Of a stretch of DNA of 64,000 nucleotides, positions 25,025 through 34,195 are shown piece by piece (the first letter of the stretch is position 1; every line of letters starts with the position of its first letter). A program made the translations under genes and the position numbers. Origin of the DNA: Lautropia sp. Its GTDB lineage: Bacteria > Pseudomonadota > Gammaproteobacteria > Burkholderiales > Burkholderiaceae_E. The notes below the pieces were generated by a model. The model ran no database searches. It was given only the letters and a program-made list of their open reading frames with translations, and was not told the DNA's origin. The stretch spans positions 1 through 64,000 of the forward strand of contig JAUMZD010000005.1 of assembly GCA_030528325.1 (NCBI GenBank). Reading direction: 5' to 3'.

Positions 25025-25127
25025 GAGTGCTCGGGCAGCCGAAAAAACGGATGCTCCGGGTTGACGAGCCAGATCATCGTTCATAGTGATACCGGCAGGC
25101 TAGAATGACCAGTTCCTCATCGGTGGC
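24938..25127. repeat. Right copy of the direct repeat flanking the Wadjet block
   Basis: The 3' end of the acyltransferase gene, the short gap and the 3' end of yoeB correspond to 15039-15225 in the same orientation, about 9.9 kb away. Here both genes are complete, so this is the intact side of the duplication. Confidence 0.85.
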
Positions 25128-25340
25128 GCGATAGATCAGGCGGTTGGTCGTGTCGATACGGCGTGACCAGTAGCCTGACAGATTGCCACTGAGTGGCTCA
25201 GGTTTACCTGTCCCTTCAAAGGGATGCCTACTGGCCTCGGTGGCCAGTTGATTGATTCGTTTGAGTGTTTTGCGATCCTGGCCGTGCCAGTAGAGATAAT
25301 CCTCCCAAGCTTGGGGAAGAAACTTGATGGCACGACTCAT
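25074..25340 (-). CDS. yoeB: YoeB-type mRNA interferase toxin
   Basis: An 88-residue Txe/YoeB toxin: IKFLPQAWEDYLYWHGQDRK, GTGKPEPLSGNLSGYWSRRI and the C-terminal ELVILACRYHYER. The expected catalytic set is present (Glu in KPEPL, Arg in SRRI, and the terminal His-Tyr pair). YoeB cleaves mRNA in the ribosomal A site. Its ATG overlaps the yefM stop by 4 bases. A 17-codon copy of its end lies at 15172-15225. Confidence 0.92.
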   Translation of the reverse strand: MSRAIKFLPQAWEDYLYWHGQDRKTLKRINQLATEASRHPFEGTGKPEPLSGNLSGYWSRRIDTTNRLIYRATDEELVILACRYHYER

Positions 25341-25591
25341 GGTTCCAGCAGTGATTGAGTCTGTGCCTTGCCTTCACGGTCCTGCGCGATCGCATCCATC
25401 AGCCGTCGAGCGTTGGCAGGGCTGCTGAGCAGGTGTATCGTTTCCATCAGGCTGTTGTAGGTTGCCTCGGAAATGAGCACGGCGTTTTCACCATCACGCC
25501 GATGGATGAGGGTGGCATCACAGTCGGCCACCACGTTGTCGATGACGCGCTTGAACTGGCTGCGAGCATCGCTGAAGCTGACTACACGCAT
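25337..25591 (-). CDS. yefM: YefM antitoxin
   Basis: An 84-residue Phd/YefM protein, MRVVSFSDARSQFKRVIDNV then DCDATLIHRRDGENAVLISE and a tail SPANARRLMDAIAQDR that binds YoeB. AAGGAG precedes the ATG. It represses its promoter cooperatively with YoeB; a strong promoter overlapping TGTACA-type palindromes lies immediately upstream. Confidence 0.93.
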   Translation of the reverse strand: MRVVSFSDARSQFKRVIDNVVADCDATLIHRRDGENAVLISEATYNSLMETIHLLSSPANARRLMDAIAQDREGKAQTQSLLEP

Positions 25592-25607
25592 GGTGAACTC
25601 CTTGACA

Positions 25608-25646
25608 TGTACCGGAAATTGTACAAGTTGATGGTATGTTCGTCAA
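25608..25646 (-). promoter_or_regulatory. yefM-yoeB promoter and operator
   Basis: On the minus strand TTGACG (25646-25641), 17 bases, then TACAAT (25623-25618) form a near-consensus sigma-70 promoter. The -10 lies inside TTGTACAA (25618-25625), and GTACATGT follows about ten bases downstream. TGTACA cores are the known binding sites of YefM, so repression by occlusion is expected. Confidence 0.7.
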
Positions 25647-25669
25647 GGTGACACCCTGATGATGGGGAA

Positions 25670-26461
25670 TCAGCCTCGTGCTGCAGTGGATGAGGTCCTT
25701 GCCATCACCTCCTTTACCAGCCACCCCCGCATCGCCTGCGCCACCTCATCCGGCCGGGTCAACGGCCAGAAGTGCGTGCGTTTGGGGGCGCTGATGATCT
25801 GCGCCTGCCTGGTGGCGTCGGCAAAATTTTCGGCCTGCCAGTGCAGGGGGTCGATACGGCCGCTCATGATCAGGACAGGGCAGTCCAGCGCGGCCAGCTG
25901 CTGGGCCGAGCAGCCTGCCATCACGTCATCCCAGGCATGGCGGATCTTCCGGAACTGTCCGCCATGCTGCTGGATGGCCCGCCACAGGCGCGGGTCACAG
26001 ATCGGGGCGAAACCCATCCGGTCGATCCATTTCATGCCCTTGAGGCCGACACCTTCCCAGGCATCGGCTACCCGCCGGCAGATCCAGCTCTTCAGGCCGC
26101 CGGGTTCGGTGGCTGCGCCGATCAGCACGAGGCCGGATAGCCTGTCCGGGTAATGTTCGGCATAGTGCAGGGCCAGGTAGCCTCCCATCGAGTAGCCGCC
26201 CAGGATGACGGGACGGCCAGGCCGCTCGTCGATCAGGCCGTTCACGTCGTCCAGCGTCTGCGCCACCGAGAATGGCTCGCCTTCCCGTTGACCATGTCCG
26301 GCCAGATCGGGGGCCAGCACCTCGGCCACGTCATCCAGCATGGCAGGGTAGGTGGCCCACTGCCCGGTGTTCATCCGGGTGCCATGCAGCAGGATCAGCA
26401 GTGGACGGGCATCGGGCCCGGATGAAGGGGAGGGGTTTTCCGTGGACGGGGAGGGATTCAA
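25670..26461 (-). CDS. Alpha/beta hydrolase
   Basis: A hydrolase of about 263 residues: LLILLHGTRMNTGQW (oxyanion region), APDLAGHGQREGEPF, the nucleophile elbow GGYSMGGYLALHY (Ser), PVLIMSGRIDPLHW with the acid residue, and KRTHFWPLTRPDEVA with the catalytic His. Substrate unknown. It is a close paralogue of the gene at 38173-38922. The start is uncertain: TTG 26461 is chosen because it follows the DJ-1 gene; ATG 26551 would overlap that gene by 67 bases. It probably forms an operon with the DJ-1 gene. Confidence 0.78.
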   Translation of the reverse strand: MNPSPSTENPSPSSGPDARPLLILLHGTRMNTGQWATYPAMLDDVAEVLAPDLAGHGQREGEPFSVAQTLDDVNGLIDERPGRPVILGGYSMGGYLALHYAEHYPDRLSGLVLIGAATEPGGLKSWICRRVADAWEGVGLKGMKWIDRMGFAPICDPRLWRAIQQHGGQFRKIRHAWDDVMAGCSAQQLAALDCPVLIMSGRIDPLHWQAENFADATRQAQIISAPKRTHFWPLTRPDEVAQAMRGWLVKEVMARTSSTAARG

Positions 26462-26484
26462 GGACGGGTCTCGATGGATGACGA

Positions 26485-27066
26485 TCAGGGTTCGATCTTC
26501 GTGCCCAGCACCTTCAGAAACTGTGCCAGCCAGGCCGGATGAGCGGGCCATGCCGGGGCTGTCACCAGCTTGCCGTCGGTGTGTGCGGCGTCCACGGCGA
26601 TGTCCCTGTAATCGCCACCGGCTGCCTTCACGTCCGGGCCGCAGGCCGGATAGGCCGAGCACGCACGATCCTTCAGCACGCCAGCAGCCGCCAGCAGCTG
26701 GGCGCCGTGGCAGACGGCTGCCACGGGTTTGTCGGCTTCGAAGAAATGCTGGACGATCCCGATCACGGCCGGGTTCAGTCGCAGGTACTCCGGGGCACGG
26801 CCGCCGGGGATCACCAGCGCATCGAAATCGGCAGCCTGGATGTCCTCGAAGTCACCGTTCAGCGTGAAGTTGTGACCCGGTTTCTCGCTGTAGGTCTGGT
26901 CGCCCTCGAAGTCGTGGATCGCGGTGCGGATCTGCTCGCCAGCCTTCTTGCCCGGGCACACGGCGGTCACGGTGTGACCCACCATCTGAAGCGCCTGGAA
27001 AGGCACCATCGTTTCGTAGTCTTCGGCGTAGTCACCACAGAGCATCAGGATTTTCTTGGCGGCCAT
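26485..27066 (-). CDS. DJ-1/PfpI family protein
   Basis: A 193-residue protein of the DJ-1/PfpI superfamily (glutamine amidotransferase-like fold): [20 protein letters not shown] with the conserved Glu, [18 protein letters not shown], and the nucleophile elbow [16 protein letters not shown] with the reactive Cys. Members act as deglycases, glyoxalases or chaperones. ATG 27066 has GGAGACC upstream; the 34 residues before it in the open frame are not family-like. The alpha/beta hydrolase follows 23 bases later. Confidence 0.87.
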   Translation of the reverse strand: MAAKKILMLCGDYAEDYETMVPFQALQMVGHTVTAVCPGKKAGEQIRTAIHDFEGDQTYSEKPGHNFTLNGDFEDIQAADFDALVIPGGRAPEYLRLNPAVIGIVQHFFEADKPVAAVCHGAQLLAAAGVLKDRACSAYPACGPDVKAAGGDYRDIAVDAAHTDGKLVTAPAWPAHPAWLAQFLKVLGTKIEP

Positions 27067-27323
27067 CTTTGGTCTCCTCGGCTTGGATGGGGTCGGACAG
27101 GGGGGGCCGGTCCGGGCTGGAACGGCGAATCTGGATCGGCATTCGGTCAGGGGCCGGTCGCCGATCATGGCATTCTAGAGGACGAAGCAGTCCAGGACAC
27201 GCCCCTGGTCATGTGTTTGGGGTGTCTCGGGATTGCAACTATCATTGGATGCCAATGAACAGGGTCATCGGGGGCGGGACTTGAGCTCATTATCCTTCCC
27301 GACGAGGATCGAGGAGACCGTCA

Positions 27324-30300
27324 TTGCATCCGGATCAAGACAAGGTAACAGACATCCTGCGCTTCTGGCGCGACCTGGAGATCTTCAACATTCCTCAGGC
27401 ACCGGGGAGCAAGGATGCGACCCCGCAGACACGAATCTCCACCTTGCGCGCAGGAGAACAGACCTTGGCATGCCTGCCGTGGCACCCGTCACAATGCCAG
27501 ATCTCCCGGGACGAGGCTTACGTCCATGTGGTGTATGTGGGCGTGGCCGACATGGAGGACCTGACGCGGCTGAGCCTTGAGGCCATACTGAAGGACAGAA
27601 GCCTCATCGAGGCAGAGCAGCAGCGCTTGAGTGGCAACGGCTGGCTGGCTGCCTTCGTGGTCGATGAAAAGGGCAGGATCCTGCCCGAGAGCTATATGCC
27701 GGCCAGTTTCGCCCATGGTCTTCAAGCATTGAGAAAGACAGGAAATCTGGATCATCTGAATGCAGCCTTGAACCGGGCGAAAGAGGAGTTTGTCCAGCGC
27801 CATCAGGGCTTGGTGGCAGGTGAGACCAGCAAAAGCCCTGGCCTGCCGGAAAGGTTCACAGACTGGCAGGTACTGGTGGACGAGCTGAAAATCGTCCAGG
27901 ACGTCATCGGTGAGGCGGCACAAAATCCCCGTCTGGATTGGCGATGGGTCGTCAGAAGTAGTCGGGTCAGGCGAAAGTGGCTGGCGGAGACTTTGAAGGC
28001 CGCAACGGACTTTCTCAATTCCTTCTATCTGGATGATCTCGATCGACTGATCGTGCAGGCGGATCAGGCGGCCCCATTCGGCAAGGCCCTGTCCCGATAT
28101 TTGGGCTTCCCTCTGCCTGACTCGCAACGGACAGACATCCTGAACGATGCTGCAGCCATGGCAGGTTGTGTCGATGTCGGGCGTTTGCCACCCGCTCGCT
28201 GGCCGGCTTCCACCCGTCACTCGCTGGTATTGGCCCAGCAGGCCGCTGTCTCTGAAATATGGCATTCGCTGGCAGATGGTGAGGGGATCATCGGGGTCAA
28301 TGGCCCACCCGGTACGGGAAAAACCACCCTGCTGCGCGATGTGATCGCACAGGTGGTTACTGATCGTGCAATCCGTCTGGCCGGGCTGTCATCGCCGTCC
28401 GGGCTGTTCGACGAGAAGGTCAGTGTTGGCGGCAAGAGCTTCTTTCCCCTGAAGGCGGAGGTGATGGAGGGTACTTCCATCGTCGTCACCAGCAACAACA
28501 ACAATGCGGTCAAGAACATCACGCAGGAGCTGCCGGCACTCAGGACGCTGGACGAAGCATTTCAGAATACGGATTATTTTGCAGATGTGATGCGCGAGGT
28601 GTTTCGGGCGCAGAAGGTACTGGGCGAAGACCGCCAACCGATCGAGGGCTGGGGGGTGATCGCTGCAGCACTCGGTAATGCCAACAACCGGCGTGCTTTC
28701 GTCCAGGGTTTTTTCCGTGAGGATCAGCAGGAGCCCGGCAGAACCAGACAACCGGATTCACAAGATGGTGCGGTTGATATGGTGTCGACTGATCCGGCGC
28801 CTCTGGAAGAAGAGCGGTCAGGTGACAAAACGTCCAGGCAGAAGAATGTCCCCCTTCATCCGAACCATCCGAAGGATGTGCCTGCTGCTACCGCCGAGTT
28901 GCATGCAGACGAAACGGCAACGTCCAGCCAGGTAAATCCGACGCCTGCTCATGAAGCCATGCCGCCGTCGATCAAGCAGGTACTGGAAGAGGCTTCACGT
29001 CATTACCATGAGCATCAGAGAGCCTGGCAGGAGGCCCGGCAGGATTTTCTGGCCAGACTGAGCAGTTTCCGTCGATGCCAGGCACAACTGGAAGACGCAC
29101 AGTGCACCCGTGCCGGACTCGACACCCAGTTGTCTGCGTGGGAAGCGGCCCAGGCCGAAGAAGCTGAGTCTGCCCGGGCGCTGGCGGCCTGCGAGGCCGA
29201 ATTGATGCAGCTTCGGGATGAACAGGTTGCTCAGCAGCGTCTGGTCGATGCCTGCATGCTGGCGTTGAAACAGCAGGGAGAACTGCATGGGGCGGGTGCG
29301 GCCGATCGCCTTCTGGCCAGCTTCGGCATCCGGACGGCACGGATGCGAAAGGCACATGAGCAGCTCGAAGCGTCCACCCGTGCGCTGGCCGGAGCATCGG
29401 AGCAGCTGATCAGGGTCAGGACGAAGTTGCGCGAAGCTTCTTCACGCTTGGACCTTTGCCGTCTGGCCCGGGATGAAAGCTCGAGGCGGCGAGAGACGCT
29501 GGAGCGGGAGCTGGCCATCCAGTACGACAGTCTCGAGGTGGCGGCATCGTGGGGAGTCAGCCATTTTCCAGATGAGCGTTTCTGGAGAATGAACCCCGAT
29601 GACAGGCACCGTGCCAGCGTGGGCGTGGGTGAGCCGCTGGAACAATTGCGTGCCGAGCTTTTTCTGGCAGCGGTAGCATTGCATCGGCAGACGATTCTGG
29701 CCAATGCGGGCAAGTTCATTGCAAACCTGCGTCTGGTGTCGGGCATGCTCGGAGGCGGGCTGCGGGAAGGGCTTCGCCCCAAGGATCGGGCGATTCTGTG
29801 GAACGCCTTCTTTTTCGTGGTGCCGGTGGTGTCGACCACGCTGGCATCTTTCGACCGTCTGTTCGTGGAAATGAAGCAGGACAGCCTCGGGTGGTTGCTG
29901 ATCGACGAGGCTGGACAGGCCACGCCCCAGTCGGCTGCCGGGGCCATCTGGCGGAGCCGGCGGGTGGTCGTGGTGGGAGACCCCATGCAGATCGAGCCGG
30001 TTTTCACCGTTCCGGATCGGATGGTGGAGCATCTGCGTTCCCTGCATCAGGTCGGGGGACGTTGGTCTCCTCTGGAGGCTTCCGTTCAGGCGCTGGCAGA
30101 CCGGGTGACCCCATTGGGTGCCTGGGTCAGACAGGGGGTTGACACGGGTGAGGGGGCTGTCCCGATCTGGACAGGCATGCCATTACGTACCCATCGCCGC
30201 TGTCATGATCCGATGTTTTCGATGGCAAACCGAATTGCCTATGACGGGCAGATGGTTCAGGGGCGGGTCGACGGAGAGGGCGGGTCTCTTCCATCAAACT

Positions 30301-30782
30301 ACGAATCTCCGCTTGGTGAAAGCGCCTGGTTTCATGTGCCATCCCGGGAAGTGGATCATCCGGTGGTGCAGGATGAAATTCGGTGTTTGTGTGCCTGCAT
30401 CAACATGTTGAATCGTGCTGGAACGCCTCTGGCCGACATCTATGTCATTTCTCCTTTCCGCAAAGTCGCTCAGGTCTGTGGAGATGTACTCCGGAAGGCG
30501 AGCCTGAAACAGATCCAGACTGGCACGGTTCATACCTTTCAGGGCAAAGAGGCTGCCATCGTGTTCCTGGTGCTTGGTACGGCACCGGGTACAGGCGGCT
30601 CTGGCGCACGTCAATGGGCTGCCAGAAAGCCCAATCTGCTCAATGTGGCGGTCACGCGTGCCAAGCACCGCTTGTATGTGATCGGTGATGCACAGGAGTG
30701 GGGACGCCATGAGTACTTCAACACTGTTCAGGCCAGTTTGCCGGTCAAGTCAGCACCTTCGGCCTCAGGTATGACCCCATGA
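27324..30782 (+). CDS. Large SF1 (Upf1/Dna2-like) helicase-type ATPase
   Basis: A 1152-residue protein. Residues 1-300 are an unassigned N-terminal domain; Walker A GPPGTGKT is at 327-334; residues about 545-750 form an inserted coiled coil (HEHQRAWQEARQDFLARLSS, LEASTRALAGASEQLIRV); motif II DEAG is near 859 (WLLIDEAGQATPQSA); GDPMQIEP and the C-terminal GTVHTFQGKEAAIVFLVLGT and NVAVTRAKHRLYVIGD complete the SF1 core. TTG 27324 is used because GAGGAG lies seven bases upstream. Related large SF1 ATPases occur in several bacterial defence systems, but no nuclease domain is visible here, so a defence role is only a possibility. The next gene overlaps by 4 bases. Confidence 0.82.
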   Translation: MHPDQDKVTDILRFWRDLEIFNIPQAPGSKDATPQTRISTLRAGEQTLACLPWHPSQCQISRDEAYVHVVYVGVADMEDLTRLSLEAILKDRSLIEAEQQRLSGNGWLAAFVVDEKGRILPESYMPASFAHGLQALRKTGNLDHLNAALNRAKEEFVQRHQGLVAGETSKSPGLPERFTDWQVLVDELKIVQDVIGEAAQNPRLDWRWVVRSSRVRRKWLAETLKAATDFLNSFYLDDLDRLIVQADQAAPFGKALSRYLGFPLPDSQRTDILNDAAAMAGCVDVGRLPPARWPASTRHSLVLAQQAAVSEIWHSLADGEGIIGVNGPPGTGKTTLLRDVIAQVVTDRAIRLAGLSSPSGLFDEKVSVGGKSFFPLKAEVMEGTSIVVTSNNNNAVKNITQELPALRTLDEAFQNTDYFADVMREVFRAQKVLGEDRQPIEGWGVIAAALGNANNRRAFVQGFFREDQQEPGRTRQPDSQDGAVDMVSTDPAPLEEERSGDKTSRQKNVPLHPNHPKDVPAATAELHADETATSSQVNPTPAHEAMPPSIKQVLEEASRHYHEHQRAWQEARQDFLARLSSFRRCQAQLEDAQCTRAGLDTQLSAWEAAQAEEAESARALAACEAELMQLRDEQVAQQRLVDACMLALKQQGELHGAGAADRLLASFGIRTARMRKAHEQLEASTRALAGASEQLIRVRTKLREASSRLDLCRLARDESSRRRETLERELAIQYDSLEVAASWGVSHFPDERFWRMNPDDRHRASVGVGEPLEQLRAELFLAAVALHRQTILANAGKFIANLRLVSGMLGGGLREGLRPKDRAILWNAFFFVVPVVSTTLASFDRLFVEMKQDSLGWLLIDEAGQATPQSAAGAIWRSRRVVVVGDPMQIEPVFTVPDRMVEHLRSLHQVGGRWSPLEASVQALADRVTPLGAWVRQGVDTGEGAVPIWTGMPLRTHRRCHDPMFSMANRIAYDGQMVQGRVDGEGGSLPSNYESPLGESAWFHVPSREVDHPVVQDEIRCLCACINMLNRAGTPLADIYVISPFRKVAQVCGDVLRKASLKQIQTGTVHTFQGKEAAIVFLVLGTAPGTGGSGARQWAARKPNLLNVAVTRAKHRLYVIGDAQEWGRHEYFNTVQASLPVKSAPSASGMTP

Positions 30783-31546
30783 CGGACTTCTTGCCGTCTG
30801 CCGGACTGATGCTTGCCCTGGCAGCCTTCGCCGCCGGCGTGCTGAACGCGATTGCCGGTGGTGGTACCTTCCTGACCTTCCCGGCGCTGGTCTGGACGGG
30901 TGTGCCGCCCGTCACCGCCAACGCCACCAGCGCCTTCGCGGTCTGTCCGGGGTATCTGGGCAGCGTCATGGGCTTTCGCGCCGAGCTGGCGGCCCTGCCC
31001 CGCAGCCTGCTGTGGCGGGAGATCGGGCTCAGCGCATTGGGCGGTGCGGTGGGGGCGATGCTGCTGCTCGTCACGCCGGCCCGGACCTTTGCCGGCATCG
31101 TGCCGTGGCTGCTGCTCTTTGCAACCGGGCTGTTTGCAATCGCGCCGTGGTTGGTGCGCTGCTCCGGTCATGTCCGAAGCGCTCGGGCCGGCACGGGACG
31201 CATGCTCGGCCTGCTGGCGGTAGCCATCTATGGCGGCTATTTCAACGGTGGCCTCGGCATCCTTCTGATGGCGCTTTATCTGCTGGTGGGGGAGGCGCGC
31301 CTCAATACCGTCAACGCACTGAAGAATCTCAATTCCCTCGTGCTGTCGGTGGTTTCGGTCATCACCTTTGCGCTGGGGGGCGCCATCGTCTGGCCGCAGG
31401 CCCTTTGGATGGCGCTGTTTGCGACGCTCGGCGGTTTTACCGGTGCGCTGCTGGCGCGGAGACTACCCACGGTCTGGGTGCGAGGCATCGTCATCCTGAC
31501 AGGGCTGTTGATGGCCTGCCTTTTTTTCATCGATGTCAACAGTTGA
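30779..31546 (+). CDS. TSUP (TauE/SafE) family permease
   Basis: A 255-residue membrane protein with about eight hydrophobic segments and the family motif AFAAGVLNAIAGGGTFLTFP near the N-terminus, repeated in weaker form as GGYFNGGLGILLMALYLLVG in the second half. TSUP permeases move organosulfonates, sulfite, sulfate or other anions; the substrate cannot be told here. ATG overlaps the helicase stop (ATGA), so translation may be coupled, although no functional link is evident. Confidence 0.87.
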   Translation: MTDFLPSAGLMLALAAFAAGVLNAIAGGGTFLTFPALVWTGVPPVTANATSAFAVCPGYLGSVMGFRAELAALPRSLLWREIGLSALGGAVGAMLLLVTPARTFAGIVPWLLLFATGLFAIAPWLVRCSGHVRSARAGTGRMLGLLAVAIYGGYFNGGLGILLMALYLLVGEARLNTVNALKNLNSLVLSVVSVITFALGGAIVWPQALWMALFATLGGFTGALLARRLPTVWVRGIVILTGLLMACLFFIDVNS

Positions 31547-31745
31547 CAACGCATCCCGGGAACAGCCACGCCCGCAGGCGCAGCGCGCTGCCACGGTCGA
31601 GACGCCCGAGATCCTGGCCCCGCCGCATTGACGCCCGGCCAGCTATTCAGCTATGTTCCGGGCCTGCCTTTGCCTTGGGCATCTTTACGTCCTTTCCGGC
31701 CGCGCCCGAAGGTTGCTCGCGCCAGATCCGATACCCTCCTGCTTC

Positions 31746-32936
31746 ATGTCCGTCTACCCGTCTCATCGCGTCGTGTCGGCTGCGGCGCCTGGCCGTCCGG
31801 CTCACGAGCCCCTGCCGCCTGAGCTTGCCCGGTCTCCCGGCGTTACCCGCTCCGCTGAAGTGGCTCATCCGGTAGAACTGGCACCAGCATCCAGCGCTCC
31901 CGATGGCCTGACCCGCGTGTCGGTCGCACCGATGATGGACTGGACGGATCGCCATTGCCGCAGTTTTCATCGCCTGCTGTCGACCGAGGCATGGCTCTAT
32001 ACCGAGATGGTGACGGCACAGGCTATTGCGCACGGCGATCTGGATCGGCTGCTGGGCCGGGGAGAAGAGGGCGGACGTGTCGTGCTTCAGCTGGGCGGCA
32101 ACGATCCGGCCTTGCTGGCGGCTGCTGCCCGGGCCGGCGTCGCCTATGGCTACGACGAGATCAACCTGAACTGCGGTTGCCCCAGCGACCGTGTGCAGGA
32201 AGGTGCCTTCGGGGCCTGCCTGATGGCCGATCCGGGACGGGTGGCCGATTGCGTGAGCGCGATGCGGGAAGCCGTGCCGGTGCCTGTCACCGTCAAGCAC
32301 CGGATCGGTATCGACCGTCGCGAGGACTACGGATTCGTCCACACCTTCGTCGCGCGCGTGGCCGAAGCCGGTTGCCGGCGTTTCATCGTCCATGCCCGCA
32401 ATGCCTGGCTCGATGGTCTCGACCCGAAGCAGAACCGCGAGATTCCGCCGCTGCGTTATGAGGTGGTGCACCGGCTGCAACGGGATTTTCCGGGCTTCGC
32501 CTTCGAACTGAATGGTGGGCTGGCCGATCTGGCGGAAGGGGCCGAGGCGGCCAGGGGACGGGATGGGCAGCCCGCGCTCGATGGCGTGATGTATGGCCGT
32601 CGGGCCTACCACGAGCCCTGGCTGCTGGCCGGCGTCGACCGGTGGCTGAAGGGTGAGGAGGCCGGGCCGGCACCATCACGCCGGCACATCGTCGGGCAGC
32701 TCGTGGCCTATCTGACGCGCCAGGCCGAGCATGGCGTCGAACTGCGGCATCTGGCCCGTCATGTGTTGGGGCTGTATCACGGGCTGCCGGCAGCACGACT
32801 GTGGCGTCGGCAGCTCAGTGACAGCCGTGTGCTGGCACGCAATGATCCCGGCGTGCTGATGGCCGTGTGCGAGCAGGTGGAGGCCGAAGCCGAGCGGGTC
32901 AGGGCAAGATCGGAGGCCTGGCGGCAGTCAGCCTGA
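31746..32936 (+). CDS. dusA: tRNA-dihydrouridine synthase A
   Basis: A 396-residue flavoenzyme: SVAPMMDWTDRHCRSFHRLL at residues about 58-77, YTEMVTAQAI, the active-site block YDEINLNCGCPSDRVQEGAF with the catalytic Cys, FIVHARNAWLDGLDPKQNRE, and the DusA-type end LARHVLGLYHGLPAARLWRR. DusA reduces U20/U20a in tRNA with FMN and NADPH. The first ~55 residues are an extra Pro/Ala-rich segment; the start could also be downstream. Confidence 0.9.
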   Translation: MSVYPSHRVVSAAAPGRPAHEPLPPELARSPGVTRSAEVAHPVELAPASSAPDGLTRVSVAPMMDWTDRHCRSFHRLLSTEAWLYTEMVTAQAIAHGDLDRLLGRGEEGGRVVLQLGGNDPALLAAAARAGVAYGYDEINLNCGCPSDRVQEGAFGACLMADPGRVADCVSAMREAVPVPVTVKHRIGIDRREDYGFVHTFVARVAEAGCRRFIVHARNAWLDGLDPKQNREIPPLRYEVVHRLQRDFPGFAFELNGGLADLAEGAEAARGRDGQPALDGVMYGRRAYHEPWLLAGVDRWLKGEEAGPAPSRRHIVGQLVAYLTRQAEHGVELRHLARHVLGLYHGLPAARLWRRQLSDSRVLARNDPGVLMAVCEQVEAEAERVRARSEAWRQSA

Positions 32937-32941
32937 GCGTG

Positions 32942-33376
32942 TCATCCGACCTTGACTTGGCTCTGGCGATGAGGTTTTTTCCGGGGCCCTCGTCGGGAGC
33001 GGACATAGAGCATCATGCTCAGGTAGCAGGCGATCGCCAGCATCGTCTCGATCCAGGCCAGCGTGGACGACAGGCCCGTGTCACTCATGCCACGGACGAT
33101 GCCTTCGCACACGTAGGCGAGGATCAGCATGACCCAAAGCTGGTAGGCACGCACCCAGCCACGTCTGAGGGCGGGCAGGGCGAAGACCAGAGGCACCACT
33201 TTCAGTGCGAGCAGCGAGCCCTGCGGGCGCAGCGGGGCCAGCACCATCTCCCAGGCCAGCCCCAGCGCGATCAGCGCGATCACCAGCGCGATGGTGGCGT
33301 AGCGGAAGCGGTTGGCGCGGCGCCGGACGGTGTCCTCATCGGGTGGCAGGCTGTCTCGGTCTGGTTCTCTCGGCAT
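32942..33376 (-). CDS. DUF2069 membrane protein
   Basis: A 144-residue inner-membrane protein with four hydrophobic segments (IALVIALIALGLAWEMVLAP; LLALKVVPLVFALPALRRGW; YQLWVMLILAYVCEGIVRGM; WIETMLAIACYLSMMLYVRS) and the DUF2069 pattern R-x3-G-x3-RAYQLWVMLILAY-xx-EG. Function unknown. ATG 33376 is chosen as the family-like start. It converges on dusA with only five bases between the stops. Confidence 0.82.
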   Translation of the reverse strand: MPREPDRDSLPPDEDTVRRRANRFRYATIALVIALIALGLAWEMVLAPLRPQGSLLALKVVPLVFALPALRRGWVRAYQLWVMLILAYVCEGIVRGMSDTGLSSTLAWIETMLAIACYLSMMLYVRSRRGPRKKPHRQSQVKVG

Positions 33377-33598
33377 GTGAAAAGTGGCGTGTGATCCGAT
33401 GAAGTCACGGGTGGGCTCCTCGCGTGCTTCGGCCCTTGCCCAGCCCGGCAATGTAGCATGCCCGCCGTGGTCGTCGGGGCAGGGTATCTACCAGGGATCT
33501 TGCACCATCGGTGGGCTCCCGCTACCCTGATGGATCAAGCGGGCATTCGAGCCCGGTCGCCGGGGGGCGACCATCACGTTAGGGAGGAAAAGAACAAG

Positions 33599-34066
33599 AT
33601 GAAAGTGGCCGACATCCTGAGTCTGAAGGGCAGCACGCTGTTCACGGTGACGCCTGAGATGACCTTGTCCGACTGCGTGGTGACGATGGCCGAGCATGAC
33701 ATCGGTTCGGTGGTCGTCATGGAGGGCGGCAAGCTGGCCGGGATGCTGACCTTCCGCGAAGTGATCCGCATGGTGGCCAAGCGCCAGCACGAGCAACGCA
33801 GTGGCCCCACGCGCCCGGTGGCCGAGATCCTGGTTCGAGACGTGATGGTGAACGAGCCGACCGTCGTCGCCCCGGGCGTGGACGTGAACGAGCTGCGCCG
33901 CATCATGATCGAGACGCACACCCGCTATGTGCCGGTGATGGAGGATGGCGTGCTGCTCGGCATCCTGTCCTTTCACGATGTGGCGCGTGCCGTGCTCGAT
34001 GCGCAGAGTTTCGAGAACAGGATGCTGAAGGCCTACATCCGCGACTGGCCGGCCGAGGATCAGTGA
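33599..34066 (+). CDS. CBS-domain pair protein
   Basis: A 155-residue protein of two CBS domains: MKVADILSLKGSTLFTVTPE...SVVVMEGGKLAGMLTFREVI (residues 1-58) and VRDVMVNEPTVVAPGVDVNE...RYVPVMEDGVLLGILSFHDV (about 78-135). Such stand-alone proteins bind adenine nucleotides and act as energy sensors or regulators of a partner. GGGAGG lies upstream. No partner is apparent next to it. Confidence 0.88.
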   Translation: MKVADILSLKGSTLFTVTPEMTLSDCVVTMAEHDIGSVVVMEGGKLAGMLTFREVIRMVAKRQHEQRSGPTRPVAEILVRDVMVNEPTVVAPGVDVNELRRIMIETHTRYVPVMEDGVLLGILSFHDVARAVLDAQSFENRMLKAYIRDWPAEDQ

Positions 34067-34195
34067 CCACTTCGAGGGGGGGCTGTCGCGCCGACGCCTC
34101 GCCCGGCAAGGGGCATCCGTTTCGATGGTCGGGCGGCAGCGACGATCGGCGGGTTCTCTGGAACGGCCTGCCACGCAGATTGCTAGAATGGCCGG

